From: Lentinula raphanica
Lineage: Eukaryota > Basidiomycota > Agaricomycetes > Agaricales > Omphalotaceae
Length of the DNA: 64,000 nt
Assembly (NCBI GenBank): GCA_027919835.1
Contig: JANVFP010000020.1
Location: 372,001-436,000, forward strand
Direction of reading: 5' to 3'
Both the position numbers and the translations under genes were made by a program. The first letter of the stretch is position 1. Every line of letters starts with the position of its first letter. The notes beneath the pieces were generated by a model. The model was not told the origin of the DNA. It did no database searches and was given only the letters and a program-made list of their open reading frames with translations. Of this stretch, positions 1 to 11,990 are shown piece by piece.

Positions 1-290
1 TTGTTGAGTGTGTTAAGTATAACACATATGCACATTGTTCCGATGTTTCTCATTGTTAATTGTGTTAAGTATAATACACATCAACACTGTTTTGAAGTTT
101 TTCATTGTTAAGTATGTTAAGCATAATACACATCAACACTGATCCAAGGTTTTTCATTGATAAGTATGTTAAGCATAACACACATGAACACTGTTCATTG
201 TTATGTGTGTTAAGTATAACACACATAAATACTGTTCTAAAATCTTTCATTGTTAAGTGTATTAAGTATAACAAGCATTGAGTGTGCTGA
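1..290. repeat. Tandem array, unit about 52 bp
   Basis: Five to six imperfect units, each beginning about TTGTTAAGTGTGTTAAGTAT and ending about GTTTTTCA. Related arrays occur in the other copies of this terminal region (about 20480-21130, 24055-24670, 26080-26420), so the array is an internal part of the transposon end rather than a chromosomal satellite. Confidence 0.75.
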
Positions 291-979
291 ATATATTGAA
301 TGATATAAGCTATTCTAGGTGCCTAAGAGTACTGGGGGTGCTAAAAATAGCATGTACATCATATATACCCAATGTATAGAGGATCTAGTATGATTTGGAG
401 TGATAAAATTTTTTACACTTGTCGCGTATTTTTTTTATTTTGCATTTCCAGGGCCATCAAGGCAACCCTGATTTTTTTCACTATTTTTATGATTTTTTTC
501 AGATTTTTTGCTACCTGATGAGATCAAGTTCTATTTTTAGACCAATTTTCTTTTTGGGCAATTTTGATGTGCCTAGGATAGCCTGTACCCTGTTTTGGTC
601 ATTTTTGGATTGTATATGATATTTGCTATTTTTAGACACCCATATATATACAGTAGTACCCTGTAACCCCTGGTTTCAATATAAATATCCTTTTCCCAAA
701 AAGGAAATGATTGACGCAGATCCCATCACATCATTTCATCTGTTCCCATCATTTGTGATATCTTTCACACCACTTTGCAAAGCTATATATTATTTTTTTT
801 TCTGTTTTTTTAATTAAATAATACCAATAATATATATATAATAAAAAATAGCAGCCCCCGGAGCATTTCTGGCCTGCCCGGAGGTAAGATTTGACCCTTG
901 GAGAGAGTATCGGTGTACTTCGCAAAGCTCTGGTGGATACTTATCGAACTACTTTGCGTAGATTTTACAGCTACAGGTG
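1..979 (+). mobile_element. Terminal region of a TIR transposon family (right-type end)
   Basis: This is one of five copies in the window of the same terminal sequence (others: 19814-21.5 kb, 23.7-25370, 26049-27122, 62998-63847). Read outward it ends in TACAGCTACAGGTG at 966-979, directly abutting the body of an NGN/KOW gene. Just inside the end lie GC-rich blocks with CTTCGCGAAG-like palindromes, here decayed to TTCGCAAAG, then AT-rich DNA and a tandem array. No transposase is visible, so the copy is a fragment or non-autonomous, and the rest lies to the left of the window. The open frames in it are repeated with every copy, are low-complexity and are not credible genes. Superfamily unassigned. 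Confidence 0.7.
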
Positions 980-2518
980 AAAAGAACAGGCTCTGGCTTG
1001 CCCGACAGTCGTTTCCGCTTACGGGAAGAACGGGTCTCCTCGAACTCATCGCGGTCCGCGTCAAACTTGAATGCTAGCCGTGGTACAAGAAGGACTCTGA
1101 CGTTATGTTCTCCTGCTCCCATCGCCTCCGCGTGTCCCACAACCAGACCAACGTCGCCCTTGTAGAGTCCGTGCGATATCGTAACCCAATCTCCGATGGT
1201 ATGAAACCTGTCAGGAGACTGTTTTACTTTCAGAGACGCAACGTATTCATCTTCGGGAACTACACGTAGCGAGGACAGGCGAATATCCCTGAGGATGTTG
1301 AGGGTGTCTAGAAGTAACGGTGTCGCATTATGATTATGGGCTTGTTTGCGTAGAAAGCGTGCTTCGAGGAAGATGACTCCAACAATGTTGTGATTGTGAT
1401 ACACAGCGCGAAGTTCGCTTGCCAAATCCTGTTCAGTCAAGAGATAATGAATGATATTCCATTCACTATTGGGCTGTATGAACGACAAATGTCAGTATTT
1501 CGACGTAGGAATCATACGCAGGTGTACATACCGTGCATTTCAACCTGTACAGCTTCCAATCGTTTGCATGAAGAGACATCCTTCGAGTCATATTCTCACT
1601 AACCCGATCTTCGGCATTGTTCAATCGGATTTTATCGATCTGGGAGAGACTAGTGCCTAAAGATGAGGACTCGAAAGAGGATGAAGTGGACAGATCGCGA
1701 GGTCCGTAGGTTTGTGCAAGATGATCCAAGAACGCAGATTCGGGAACAGTATCCGTAGCGAAGAGAGGGCCTGCCAGTGTTGGTGCGTGCGCGTGACTGG
1801 TAATAGTTTCCCGGTCGTCAATGAAATCGACTGTATACAGTAAAGATTGAGCAAATGGGTAGCGAGATGTCAGATGAGAAAACACACCTTCGGATTCATG
1901 TTCGGAATCATAATCCTCGTTATCACTATCAACTTGTGCTTCCAAATCGAAGTATTGTGCTATGTTGGGGTTCTTCAGGATTTGGCCTCGTTTCACGACG
2001 TCTCCGCTCTCAGACACAGATGGGCCGAGAACGGAGGTTTCCCGACTGGAAGGTGTCACGGTAGTCAGCGGAGGTGAAGATCGCAAGTTTATCGTCGCGT
2101 CGCCGGTCACAATTTCTTCGTGGGCCTCGAATACCTCGTCGACAGCTACAGAATGAACAACTTCTTCCTCGGCAGCTGAGATGTTGTTCAATGCGAAAAT
2201 CGCAGATGAGAATGCTGTGTCGTTATCAGTGGTTGAGGATTGGTCATCGGTGATTGAGTCCGCCGTTTCAGATTGGGAAGACGCGTTGTTTACCCCAGAA
2301 TCAACTGCCGTGGCAGTGATAACATCGATCGATGCGACCAGAGAAGATGGTTCGAGACCTAAGTCGTTTATGAGGACGGGTTCAGGAAGGGGCTCGTCTG
2401 GGGAAATAGAACCCTCAATCGATGTGTCATCCAAAGATGCTTTATGCTCAGCAGAGGGAGCCTCAATCGATGGAACCACGGCGGGTGCCTTCTCGATGAA
2501 TATCTCACTAGAGTCCAT
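980..2518 (-). pseudogene. NGN/KOW-domain protein (Spt5-like), truncated by a transposon end
   Basis: Two exons are visible on the minus strand: 2518-1532 (329 codons, ATG at 2518) and 1473-980, joined by a GTATGT...ACAG intron in phase 0. The first about 300 residues are acidic and Ser/Thr-rich, with no fold recognised. Around the splice lies WKLYRLKC followed by PNSEWNIIHYLL and a region resembling the NGN domain of Spt5. A KOW-like stretch follows (GDWVTISHGLYKGDVGLVVG, then VRVLLVPRL). Basidiomycete genomes carry many such Spt5-related genes beside the true elongation factor; this one lacks the rest of a full Spt5. The frame runs into the transposon end at 979 just after PEPVLF and soon stops, so the C-terminus is lost. 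A role in transcription elongation can be inferred only for the family. Confidence 0.6.
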
Positions 2519-2753
2519 CTATTGAAAGCAGTGACCTACGAAGGTGGATGATAATCGATAATCAGTTGAGATATTTCACACTCGAGAGTCAACGGTCGTT
2601 ATCGTGTTCGCTTCATTCCTCTGACTGGGTTGATTGGAGATTGAATCTTACCTGATAGAGAAGGCTTACAACCCAACGAGCAATCCGCACAGATAATAAC
2701 AAGGGCGCTGCTGCCTGCAGCAGCAGCAGCCGACTTAGTGGAACGAATGTGAA

Positions 2754-2917
2754 AGAAATGGACTTTTCCCACAGTCATAGCTGGGAATAGGAACCTGCGG
2801 GTCGGCACAAAAACGACTGTAAAAGGAAGTCTGACTAACCCCTTCCTTTTACAGTCGTTTCTGTGCCGACCCGCAGGTTCCTATTCCCAGCTACGACCGT
2901 GGGAAAGGTCCATTTCT
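2754..2917. repeat. Long perfect-type hairpin (two arms of about 76 bp)
   Basis: Arm 2754-2829 is the reverse complement of 2842-2917 with only about four mismatches, separated by a 12-nt loop. The arm contains GGTTCCTATTCCCAGCTA-like sequence. The region between the KOW gene and the next gene (2519-3201) otherwise shows only a short CAG/CTG run near 2710-2730. It could be a foldback MITE or the source of a hairpin RNA. No target duplication was found. Confidence 0.8.
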
Positions 2918-3201
2918 CTTTCTTCTGCTCTCATCGTTGGGTGTTGTAGTATACCCTAAAGCTGCTACGGCAGGTTAGTGAAATATTTCTTTCGACGAAT
3001 GTTTTGCTGAACGTTGTTAGTATTCAGTGTACTTGGTTTATTCCAATCTCCAATCAACGGAGATCTTGACCCTGTTCTTTGCAGGCAAAAACAAAAAAAA
3101 ATGCAAAGTAATGACGCGATCTTGTGTCCGGTATGTCTCTTGAAAAGTCCGTCAGACATGCCTTATTAACCCAGGAAAAATCATAGCTTCCTCAAGTCAT
3201 C

Positions 3202-4388
3202 ATGCCCAAGGACACCGCTACATCGAAATCGTCTTCCCCCTCCACGACTAGAACAGCGCTGATTCTAGTGCAATCACATCATATTACCGAACGTTTGAAG
3301 GCTATTCGACAATCTCGCAACATGTCTATGTGCCCCCCTTGTCCTCTGTTCAATCCTCTCGAGGAGAAGCTCGACGCAAGGCTCATCTTCAACGGGGCGA
3401 CTGACGGCGTTAACAGTCCTCTTCACCCCAGCTTCCACAAGCTTGGCAAGGTTGTCTTTGTGGTGAGAGTCATGTGGATGTCTTTCTTCGAGCGCGCGAA
3501 CTGAACTTTACAGTTCAAGAACCTCAAAAAACCGAAGGAAGATAAACGACGTGTTTTCGAGAAAGATTCAATCCCTATCGAAGCTCTTCTCGCTGATGTT
3601 GACTTGATGAAACATCTTGGGATGCGTGCTGCGGCGGCGAACAGGACAATCTCTCGTGAAAGTTCTAGCTCGGGCTCATCCCCGCTTCCGTCCTCTCCCC
3701 CGACTCCTACTACCAAGACTCTTACGCCTGCTACCTCGGTGAACTCCTCCACTCCCTCACGTCTACGTGTCACTCCTGGCACGTCAAGAGTTCTAGTAGC
3801 CCCCATGGCGGATCCCGCAGTAGTTCCTACTCGCAGCGTGACAAATCGTCTTGCTCCCCCCGTCACTTCCGACCGTGCTGATCCCTCTGATGACGAGGTC
3901 GAATTTGTAGGCTTTGTTCACGCAGATGGAGCGATACGACCTAACCGTCCACTTGGTCGAGTCAGGCAACAGAACGTCAAGGCACGTTTGTCAGTCGGTG
4001 GCAGCGTCGGAGGTAGTCCCTCTTCTGTGGTAGTTGCCTCATCGATTACTTTGACTATTGTTGCATGGACCTCGGTTCATTTGTTATCCCTTCGCGGTTT
4101 GCTTCTCAGAATACTCATAATCTCTTGCAGACCACGTACGAGCTCCAAACCGTGGAATTACCTTTGCAGAGTGGGCAATACATGAAACTTTCGATGATTT
4201 CAAAAGTCCTTCGAAACATGGGTCTCGATATCAATGCCGACTTGGATCGGTATATTCCGGGCAAAGAGTGGGCTTTGATACTCATGGAAACGTTATTTAA
4301 AGTCCACGATGGAGATGTAGTCAATCTCAAGTCTTCAGCTGTCCATAATATCCCGAACTTTGATATTCATCTTGTTCATCTTGGCTAA
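3202..4388 (+). CDS. Spliced gene of unknown function, about 344 aa
   Basis: Three exons join in phase: 3202-3462, 3514-4029 and 4131-4388. Introns are 51 and 101 nt with GTGAGA...ACAG and GTAGTT...GCAG borders. ATG at 3202 follows a pyrimidine-rich stretch. The protein starts with a basic Ser/Thr-rich segment. The middle is a long Ser/Pro/Thr-rich, probably disordered region (about residues 110-200) with DPSDDEVEFVGF. A more compact C-terminal part begins near TTYELQTVELPLQ. I recognise no domain or motif. It is the only apparently unbroken gene between the truncated KOW gene and the KDZ element. It could be a host orphan gene or transposon cargo. Gene structure is fairly sure; function is unknown. 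Confidence 0.5.
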
Positions 4389-5105
4389 ACTTCCCGTTCT
4401 TACAGCCCCCAATCTCTCGGACTGTAGTTTCACTCATGGCAGCTCTAGCCATCCATACCCTCGCAGACCACACGCTCGTTGTATCCGTTCTTTTCGCTCC
4501 AGTTCTTAGCATCCATTGCCTTTGGACATTATACCACTCTTTCCTTCGCAGAATACACGCTCCTTATCAATCGTTTGTTGCTTTTGACAGCTATGTCTTA
4601 AGACATTATACCACTCTTTACCTTGTTTTCCATGATACTCACTCTCTCAATCTTTCTGACTTCTTACCGCTCTTCCCATCGTAAACTACACACTCATCAA
4701 TTAAAATTGCTTGATGTTGATTGCTATTGGAGAATCACAATGAACTTTCTGCATTCCAGAGATATCAGCCTATGTGCCGGTGTTCGTTGGCGTTCGTTCA
4801 CCCAGGGCAACCAAAAATTAGGAGGCCCATCTGAGTGATTGAGTTGAAGATCTCGTTTGTCCGCAATGACGTTAAACTAAGTCTGAGAAGTCGCGTCTCA
4901 TAGGGTCTCATAGGGTCAACATAGGGTCTCATAGGGTCAACAAAGGCTCTGATCTAGATTGCAGTCGAACGAACCGGATTATACTCAGGTAAGTCTAAAA
5001 TGAACCACTCGGTTTGCTATCGAGCTGGAAAATATCGGACTGACTAAAATTCCTCTCCCTCAGATTTTCGCATTCTTCTTTCTCATCCACGTATTCATCT
5101 TTCTC
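4389..5105. other. Intergenic, no gene seen; short tandem repeat at 4895-4942
   Basis: There is no credible reading frame. A short direct repeat of the type TCTCATAGGGTC(AACA) occurs about four times at 4895-4942. The stretch is probably the 3' flank of the upstream gene plus the 5' end of the KDZ element. I could not identify the element's TIR here. Confidence 0.5.
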
Positions 5106-8100
5106 ATGCCGAAAAAAAAGAGGTCTGCTGTGCTCGATGACTCCGAGCTAGTCACAGAACACAATCCACAGCAACAAGTTTTCATCTCTGACGACGACAA
5201 CAAACACCTACGTGAAAGCGTCTACCTGTCCTCCCATGTAGTCCGCACTTCGTTGAAGCCTCCCCCTTTGGTATCCTCTGGACCGTGCAAGGAGCAAGGC
5301 TCCCTACCAGATCTAATGCCTCCTGCTCCTGCATTCAGTGAAGACCTCGAGAAGACTCGAACTCAGGTATGCACCTACACATGCTCACAGTTCTTGTACT
5401 CATTTTCTGGCTTTTCTAGCGTGCACGACTTCTAGCGGAGTACAGCGAAAATTTCGCACTAGTATCACGTTTGTTGATGTCCAAAGAAGCAGACCACCGG
5501 ATTGGGTCCATTTGCGAATGTAACAAAGCTCCTCGCGAGGTTCGTTGCCTCACCTGTATGCAGCGGGCACCACTTTGTCGCCAGTGTTGGGTACAGGCCC
5601 ACAGACATCTCCCGTTTCACTGGGCGCATGTCTGGAGTGATCATCGAGGCTACTTTACTTGTCAGGATATCTCGACCGTTCTACCGGAAGGCTCTGGTAT
5701 CTCACTAGGTCATGACGGAGAACGCTGCCCGAAAGCATCAGAGCCCATTCTCATGACTATCGCAGATGTGAACGGAATTCATGCGACAAAAGTCTGGTTC
5801 TGCCATTGCGCCGACTATAGTAGATGGCGACAGTTATTCGACATAGATGTTTTTCCGGCCACCGTTGCCCAGCCCCAAACGGCTTTCACATTCGAACTCC
5901 TCCGCCACTGGACGATACTCAATTTACAATCGAAAATCACTGCACACCATTATGTCGCAGCGCTTCGTCGTCAAACGGACAATGTATTCACAGGCAATGT
6001 ACCCGTAAGTCAATTTCTCAGCTTCGCAGCGGTACGAGCATGAATTCACCTCCATTATATAGGATGTCGTGAATCACTTTCGGTTCATCACTCAGATTTG
6101 GCCTCTTTTCTTGGCTGAAAAACGGAGCGGGCTATTCTATGGTGAGGGCATGAAGGAGGCTTTCCCGTTGCGACCAGCAAATGATTTAAGGAATGGATGC
6201 TTCATTTGTCCAGAAGCTGAAGTCAACATGGAGGATGGATGGGAAAAAACGCCTGACCACCTACGGTACGTGGATACTCTTTAGCAAGAGGCCGTTTCAA
6301 TTTTAACATACTGGTGTCGGAAGGCACACGCAATCTCAGCGATGGGTTGTAGATGGCAACATGAAGACAGGGAATTTCGTGAAGAACAGCGACCCGAATG
6401 ACACTTCTATTTTCGCGGGAAGGGCTTACATGCCTTCAGAGCAGCAGTTCGAACATTATATGAAGACCGTTCCTCAGTTACAGAAAGAGGTAAATCTGCG
6501 TTCTCCGTGTGTTTCTCGATGTTCATAAAATCTTTCAGAAAACAACCTGCAGCCATCTCAAGGTCGCTAATGGTGCGAATACTGCGAAGTACAAACAACA
6601 GAGAATCAGTGGTAATCTCCATATTCAATGCGACCATGGCGTAGTGTTATCAAGTGTTGATATACTACTGGGTGAACGGTACGTTTTTCATGGCGCAACG
6701 ATGATTGGTGACCTAATTAAGCTTTAGACTTGCACTATATGACTATGCACTGAATCTAGCACTTGAAGCGCGTCCATTTTCCACCCAAAAACGACCAGAT
6801 CTTGTTATCAGCTACGACAACAACTGCGGCGCGGTCGCAAACATACAATCTCGATGGGAAAAGTACTTTCCACAGCATTTTAATACCATCAGTTCAGCCC
6901 GCTTCACCATTCCGGCTTGTCACGTCCGCAACCATGTCGAAGGATGTGACTATCTGTATTGCTACCAGTACAAACCCAACACTGGCCACTTCCACGGCGA
7001 AACTGTAGAAGCCACCTGGTTGATTTTCAATTCCCTGTCAGGGGCAGTTCTTCAAATGGGACCCGGTCATCGAATCAACACCCTAATCATCCACTACAGT
7101 GACTGGAATTGGAGAAAGGCTGTATATGCTTGTACGTTCTCATACTCTGCACTCCCTTAGCTCCAAACTCATGCGGCTCAAAGCGCGACAACTCTCGCAG
7201 GACCTGGAGGAAGCCAAAATTCAATATGTTTCGAAGCGGGATCATTATGCTGGGCTTTGCGATCTATTTGAAGCAAGAGTCCTGGAGTGGAATACCTGGG
7301 ACCGGTCACCGAAGATCGATCCCCACCAGAAGAAGACGGTTGTCAGTGTTTACTCTCATAACAATGAGAAAGGTTCGTATACTGTTGAGCTTTGTTCGAC
7401 CTCATTAGTTACTGATACAAAACTAGCACCGACCATGAAGAGTTTAGTAGAGAGTTTGATGTCTTCAAAGGAGTTAGTTGTTGTACCAACTGGTGCTGCA
7501 AGAGCGGGCCCCGTGGCAAGTTGGCTTATGGAAGGACTAGCGATTATCCAGTTGCAGTGTGTAGCGTCAACTCGGACGTAACTCGAAAATACTCACGAAC
7601 GAATAAACCAGGTTGCGAATTCAGCACATTGCTCGGACATGTCTGGACAACCCATCGAAGGAACTTAGAATTCGTTGTACGAAGCTTTCCAACCGGATCT
7701 CGAGGTGGCGCAAACTCCAAGATCAATACATGCCCTCAATAGGACCTCATAGCCACGGACAAGAACAGGAAGATACCGAGAACGAATCACTGCTATTACC
7801 ATCGGATTTCACAGCCTCCGAGCGACGCCAGCATGGTTTAGTAGGACTGGCCAACAAACAAGTGCAAATGCTCGAGATTGCACTTGGGGAGCTCATACAG
7901 GTGCTTCAGACAACCGTGAAAACGTTATCGGCTGCATACGAACGAAAACACAAATACGCTAGTGGTCAAGATGCCAATACACGTGCCAATAATGAGCTCC
8001 GAACTATCGAAAACAAACGCAACAATCTCATATCTGACTACGCTATGTTTCGACAAAATCTCCAAGCTCTCGACAGTCTGGACAACAAGAAGTGGCCTTC

Positions 8101-9301
8101 GTTGGGTATTCAAGACACATTCCGGAAGCCAACCGAGATACGTCGAGCGCCCGGTGATTCTTGAAGGAGAGACGGTGCTCTATGGCAAATGTCAAGCACC
8201 GGTCGCAGCAGCGTGCAGGCGGAGTTCGCGAGTGGGCTGATATTTGGGAATAGGGAGACCGACCTTCAGGTTGTGGATGGAGGTTTTGGCGTTGGCGTCG
8301 AAGAGCCTGCCTTTGATACAACCAATATAAGCTATCGTGGTAAGGCTTCGCAGATATGACCTTTGTATTGGCTGATCCAACACTCGACAGGAACTCGAAT
8401 GTCATATCGTCAAGGTCAGCACCTGTTCTTTGACATGTACAGCCAAATGACTTACAGACCAACCGAGCAGGAGCAAAACTTTCATCGCGCCAATGTATCA
8501 CTTTCCTCCTTTGCACGCACTTCTTCACTGACATATGTCAATACAGTAGCAAATGTCTCTTCAAGTCCGAAGCCTGAACAACTACCGGATGAAGAAAGAA
8601 TGGTCATCGATGAGGACACGGACAACATCAATCCATCTTTGTCTGTTGTTGAGAAAAAAGATGGGTGGATCTGGCATACTGGCTCGTTGAAGCATATGAA
8701 TGCTTCAGAGTTAGAAAAGTGGGAAGATAAAAGTATGTGCTTCAGGGTCGGTTCGGTTACGCGACTAATACCTCTTGCTTTAGATGATAGCGTCCAGTGG
8801 TTTCGTGCTGAAGCAGATATGGAACAATGGCAGGAGCAGCTCGAAATCAAGCATGCCGAGTTCTTACGGCTTATAGCTAGCTTCAAGAAGCATTGCGATG
8901 CATGGGAGCTACTCGCGACACAATACTCCTCATGTCTTACACCTGGCCATACTGCATATGCAAAGGAACATCGAGATATGTTCGATAGTCTCCGCGTCGA
9001 TGCCGAGGAAAAGTATCGCCATTGTGCTATACCCTTCCTTCGAAATCGTGAGTCAGCTCAATCCCTTGGAGACCGAATCATACTGTGGCGGAGAGAGGAG
9101 GAAAAGCTGTTCAAATTTGACAGGCATGTATTCTCTGGTCTGCCTACACCTATCTAACCTATCTTCAGATGGAGTTCACGACCGCCTTTTCATGACCCAA
9201 CGGTCTTCAAGCATGGCGGTGATTCACGTGCTCCGGTCATTGACTTAGATGGAGAGTGGGATGAATTCGCAGGGGTGAAACGGAAATTCGATGAAATCTA
9301 G
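5106..9301 (+). pseudogene. KDZ (Kyakuja-Dileera-Zisupton) transposase, near complete
   Basis: A multi-exon gene starts with MPKKKRSAVL at 5106 (basic NLS-like start). Residues near 5500-5600 carry a CxC-type zinc cluster (CECNKAPREVRCLTC, CRQCW). Then follow the KDZ catalytic signatures: VVDGN (about 6350, first Asp), TTCSHLKVANGANTAKYK, ISYDNNC (about 6820), FTIPACHVRNHVEGC (about 6905) and HFHGETVEATW (about 7000, Glu), then GPGHRINTL and SDWNWRK. The remaining third is the helical tail usual for the family, with KLSNRISRWRKLQDQYMPSI, DGWIWHTG and QWFRAEADMEQWQEQ, and ends FDEI at 9301. Introns of about 45-60 nt separate the blocks. One in-frame TGA near 8162 (GDS*RRD) is not removed by an obvious intron. 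The copy is therefore either disabled by one substitution or has an unusual intron. KDZ enzymes cut and paste large DNA transposons. Confidence 0.8.
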
Positions 9302-10074
9302 AACATGGCGGTAGGGCTCATTTAAAGATTGATTATCGATGCTCACAAATGTTTAAACAGGACAGCTATTTAAATGAGCTTTCTTTTTTAAAGAACTCGG
9401 TAAGCCCTATTCTCTTTAAACTGGTTCGTCGAATCTAAATACTGAACTGTTCAAAAGGCTTGCTTCTTCAAATTTGTTTAAAGACGTTCATTTAAATCGC
9501 TTGTTTAAACACGAAGTGTTAACAGTAAGTTCTTCAAAATCATTTTACAGTAATCTCAACATATTGATCTTTAAATTTGTTTAAAGACGTTCATTTAAAT
9601 CACTTGTTTAAAAGTAAGTTCTTTAAAATGTTCTTACAGTAAACTCAACATGCTGATTTAAACAGGATTCTTGTTTAAAGCTGCAGTTTCTTCAAGAGGT
9701 ATGTCTTTCTAACCTGTTTCCTAGTGCATCTAACAAAAGTGACTTAAACAGGGTGTTCATTCTTTAAATAATGTCCCATAGTGTATGTAGTGTAGCTAGA
9801 ATTTACATGTGAATGCATCGATTTAAACATGTTTATTACAGCGGTGGAGGAGACCACCTGTGTTTAAGTGAAACTCCGACGGTTACAGACATATATAGAT
9901 TAGATTCACTATATAATTTGGTAATTTAAATAGTACATTACAAAATCTTGTAATTATATAACTCTTATATAATACAATATGATTAGAAATTACATAATAC
10001 TAGAATATGAAATAGAATGAAATAGGATGTAATGTAAAATAGAAATAAGAGGAATTAATTAATTTTTATTCATA
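9302..10074. repeat. TTTAAA/GTTTAAAC-rich region downstream of the KDZ gene
   Basis: Non-coding and AT-rich, with more than a dozen TTTAAA, ATTTAAAT and GTTTAAAC motifs between 9320 and 9840. A roughly 100-bp direct repeat (about 9475-9575 and 9578-9665) contains TTTGTTTAAAGACGTTCATT. Dense short motifs of this kind beside a transposase gene suggest subterminal transposase-binding repeats, but a terminal inverted repeat was not found. From 9890 to 10074 it is simply AT-rich. Confidence 0.55.
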
Positions 10075-10347
10075 TTATTTGCTTTTGAAATCATCTCAAA
10101 GCTCCTCAAAGACACTCAAAGACACTCAAAGACACTCAAAGACACTCAAAGACCCTCAAAGATCCTGAAAGCACTTCAAAGCACCTCAAAGCACCCCAAA
10201 GAATACCTCAAGACTTTCAGGTGGCTGAGAGTGCCTAGGATTTGGGGGGTATCTTTGCAGGCTTTGGGGGCTCCAAAGCCTTGAAAGGCTCCAGGGGGCC
10301 TGAGAGCAGCTTTTAGTGGCTGAGGGCTCAGTACATTTTTCCTGATG
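10075..10347. mobile_element. CATCAGG-family short element, copy 1 (left end degraded)
   Basis: The right end TTTTTCCTGATG (10336-10347) abuts Copia coding sequence. The core holds about eleven 10-bp repeats (CTCAAAGACA type, 10097-10200), followed by a GGGGGGTATCT block shared with the other copies. A clean left end is not visible; the sequence fades into AT-rich DNA. No coding capacity. Confidence 0.6.
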
Positions 10348-11990
10348 CTTTGCCTTCAGCGTGCTGAATTCTTGTTCCATTGGAGGCCGCCACACTTTGG
10401 CAGACTTCATCGCCTGTTTGTAAGTATCAGGTACCCAGGTGTCTCTACCGACTGCTGCAAATGCCCAGGGGTTCTGGATGATCAAGGCAAAGGCAGATTC
10501 GACTGCTGGAATAGTATCGTCGTGGTGTTCAGTTGGTATGCTCTCAGTCGTATGCACACCTTGGTCAGTGGTATCCACTTGCTTCCTCGCATCCTGGCCA
10601 CAAATCCATTCACTTCAGCGTAGCGTGGAAGGATCAATTGGATCCCTCTGGATTCTCCTCAGACACTTCCCTGTGCTTCTCCCAGGTTCCAATTTTTCCA
10701 ATTGGTTGCCGCTAGGTTGGTCTGTGGGTCCAGTATGTGAGGGTCCCGAGTTAAGTTCTCCAACTTCTCCCTCATCTCCCTCTTCAACATTCAACCTTGT
10801 TCTGTGGGGACGACCCTCTTCAAAGACCATGTCTCTAGACTCAATCATTTTCCGTGCTTCCGGGATCCAAATCCTGTATCCTCGTCTCCCCATGTACCCT
10901 CGTCTCCCCATGTACCCAACCAGTCTCCCTTCGATGGCCTGCCTAGACAGTTTGCCCTTAGTGTATATATCTGGGAGGGTGGACCAGGCTTGACATCCAA
11001 ATGGACAGAGGTGCGAAATGTCTTCATCAGGAAAAATATTCTCATCTCTAGAGTCCCCAGAGATACCCCCAATTCCTAGGTAGTCTCAGAGAGCCTAGAG
11101 TATCTGAGTTCTTTGAGGCTTCTAAAATTCTCTGGGTGCTTTCTGGTGCTTTCTGGTGCTTTCAGATGCTTTCAGGATCTTTCAGGATCTCTAGGATGTT
11201 TTTTGATCTTTCAAAGCTCACAAGAATCTCTGAGCAGCCTAGGAATTGGGGGGTATCTCTGGGACTCTAGAGATGAGAATATTTTTCCTGATGTTGTTTC
11301 TTCTGGAACCAGTATTCATTGGGGACTCGATCAGGGAATCGGGCAGATGGTACAAAGTTGTCAACATAGATGAACGTGGTGGCGGCTTCTGCCCAGAATG
11401 ATGGAGGAAGACCAGAATCCTCAAGGAATGTGTGCACCCCTTCCATCACCGTGCGGTTTCCCCTCTCAGCCATGCCATTGGCTGCTGAAGAGCATGGTGG
11501 GATCCTTTCGATAGTGATGCCTTGTTCTGCGCAGTACGCCTCCATAAGCGTATTGTCCAGCTCACCCCCGCCGTCTATTTGAATTATGCGTAGGCGCTTT
11601 CCTCTCTGGAGCTCTGCCTTCACGCGGAACTTGTGGAACTCCTTGACTGATGTCTCTTTTGTTCTGTCAGCCAAGAATGCTGGTGCTCACCTCGAAGATT
11701 CTCCATCAGAGAAAAGCATCATATACTTTGCTCCTCCCAAACTTGTTGTCCTCACTGGTCCCCAGAGGTCAATATGTACCCTTTCCAGTACCTCCGTCTC
11801 GTGTGTCACTTTTTCATCGAACAGTCTTCATTTTGCCTTCCCATAAAGACAGTCCTTGCACATGCCTAGGATCTGTCTGGAGTTTATGTCGAGTCCGTCC
11901 CAGCTGATACTGGAAAACCTTTGTAAAAATACCCAATAAGTTTTCAAGGAATGTTTGAAAATACCCACAATAACTTGGAGACCCTCCGGA
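10348..11990 (-). pseudogene. Copia retrotransposon fragment (integrase and start of RT)
   Basis: Reading leftward on the minus strand: the pre-integrase end (LGMCKDCLYGKAK), integrase core with VHIDLWGP (first Asp), IIQIDGGGE (second Asp, usual DNGGE altered), NGMAERGNRTVMEG (Glu), ADRTKE...FRVKAELQ, and FIYVDNFVPSARFPDRVPNE. After an inserted short element (11025-11293) it resumes with HLCPFGCQAW, KGKLSRQAIEGRLVGYMG and GYRIWIPEARKMIESRDMVF. It then reaches the RT start (WVPDTYKQAMKSA..W..PMEQEF) at about 10440, where copy 1 of the CATCAGG element cuts it. An in-frame TGA sits between GESSR and APAFLAD near 11690. No LTRs are seen. A dead fragment. Confidence 0.8.
11025..11293. mobile_element. 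CATCAGG-family short element, copy 2 (complete)
   Basis: A 269-bp non-coding element with near-perfect terminal inverted repeats of about 55-60 bp. It starts CATCAGGAAAAATATTCTCA and ends with the reverse complement (...TTTTTCCTGATG). The core has 10-bp repeats (CTTTCTGGTG, CTTTCAGATG, CTTTCAGGAT). It sits inside Copia integrase. Flanks ...TCTT and TTGT suggest a 2-bp TT duplication, and removing the element plus one TT keeps the Copia frame. Confidence 0.8.

Noticed and set aside
1..290. CRISPR-like repeat array
   Set aside because: Units are contiguous tandem repeats without unique spacers, and the DNA is clearly eukaryotic with spliced genes.
966..979. Helitron terminus
   Set aside because: No CTRR end with adjacent hairpin and no TC start; the related short elements have clear terminal inverted repeats, which Helitrons lack.
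5106..10074. TET/JBP dioxygenase gene accompanying the KDZ element
   Set aside because: Looked for a second gene with HxD-type dioxygenase motifs on both strands around the transposase and found none in the window.
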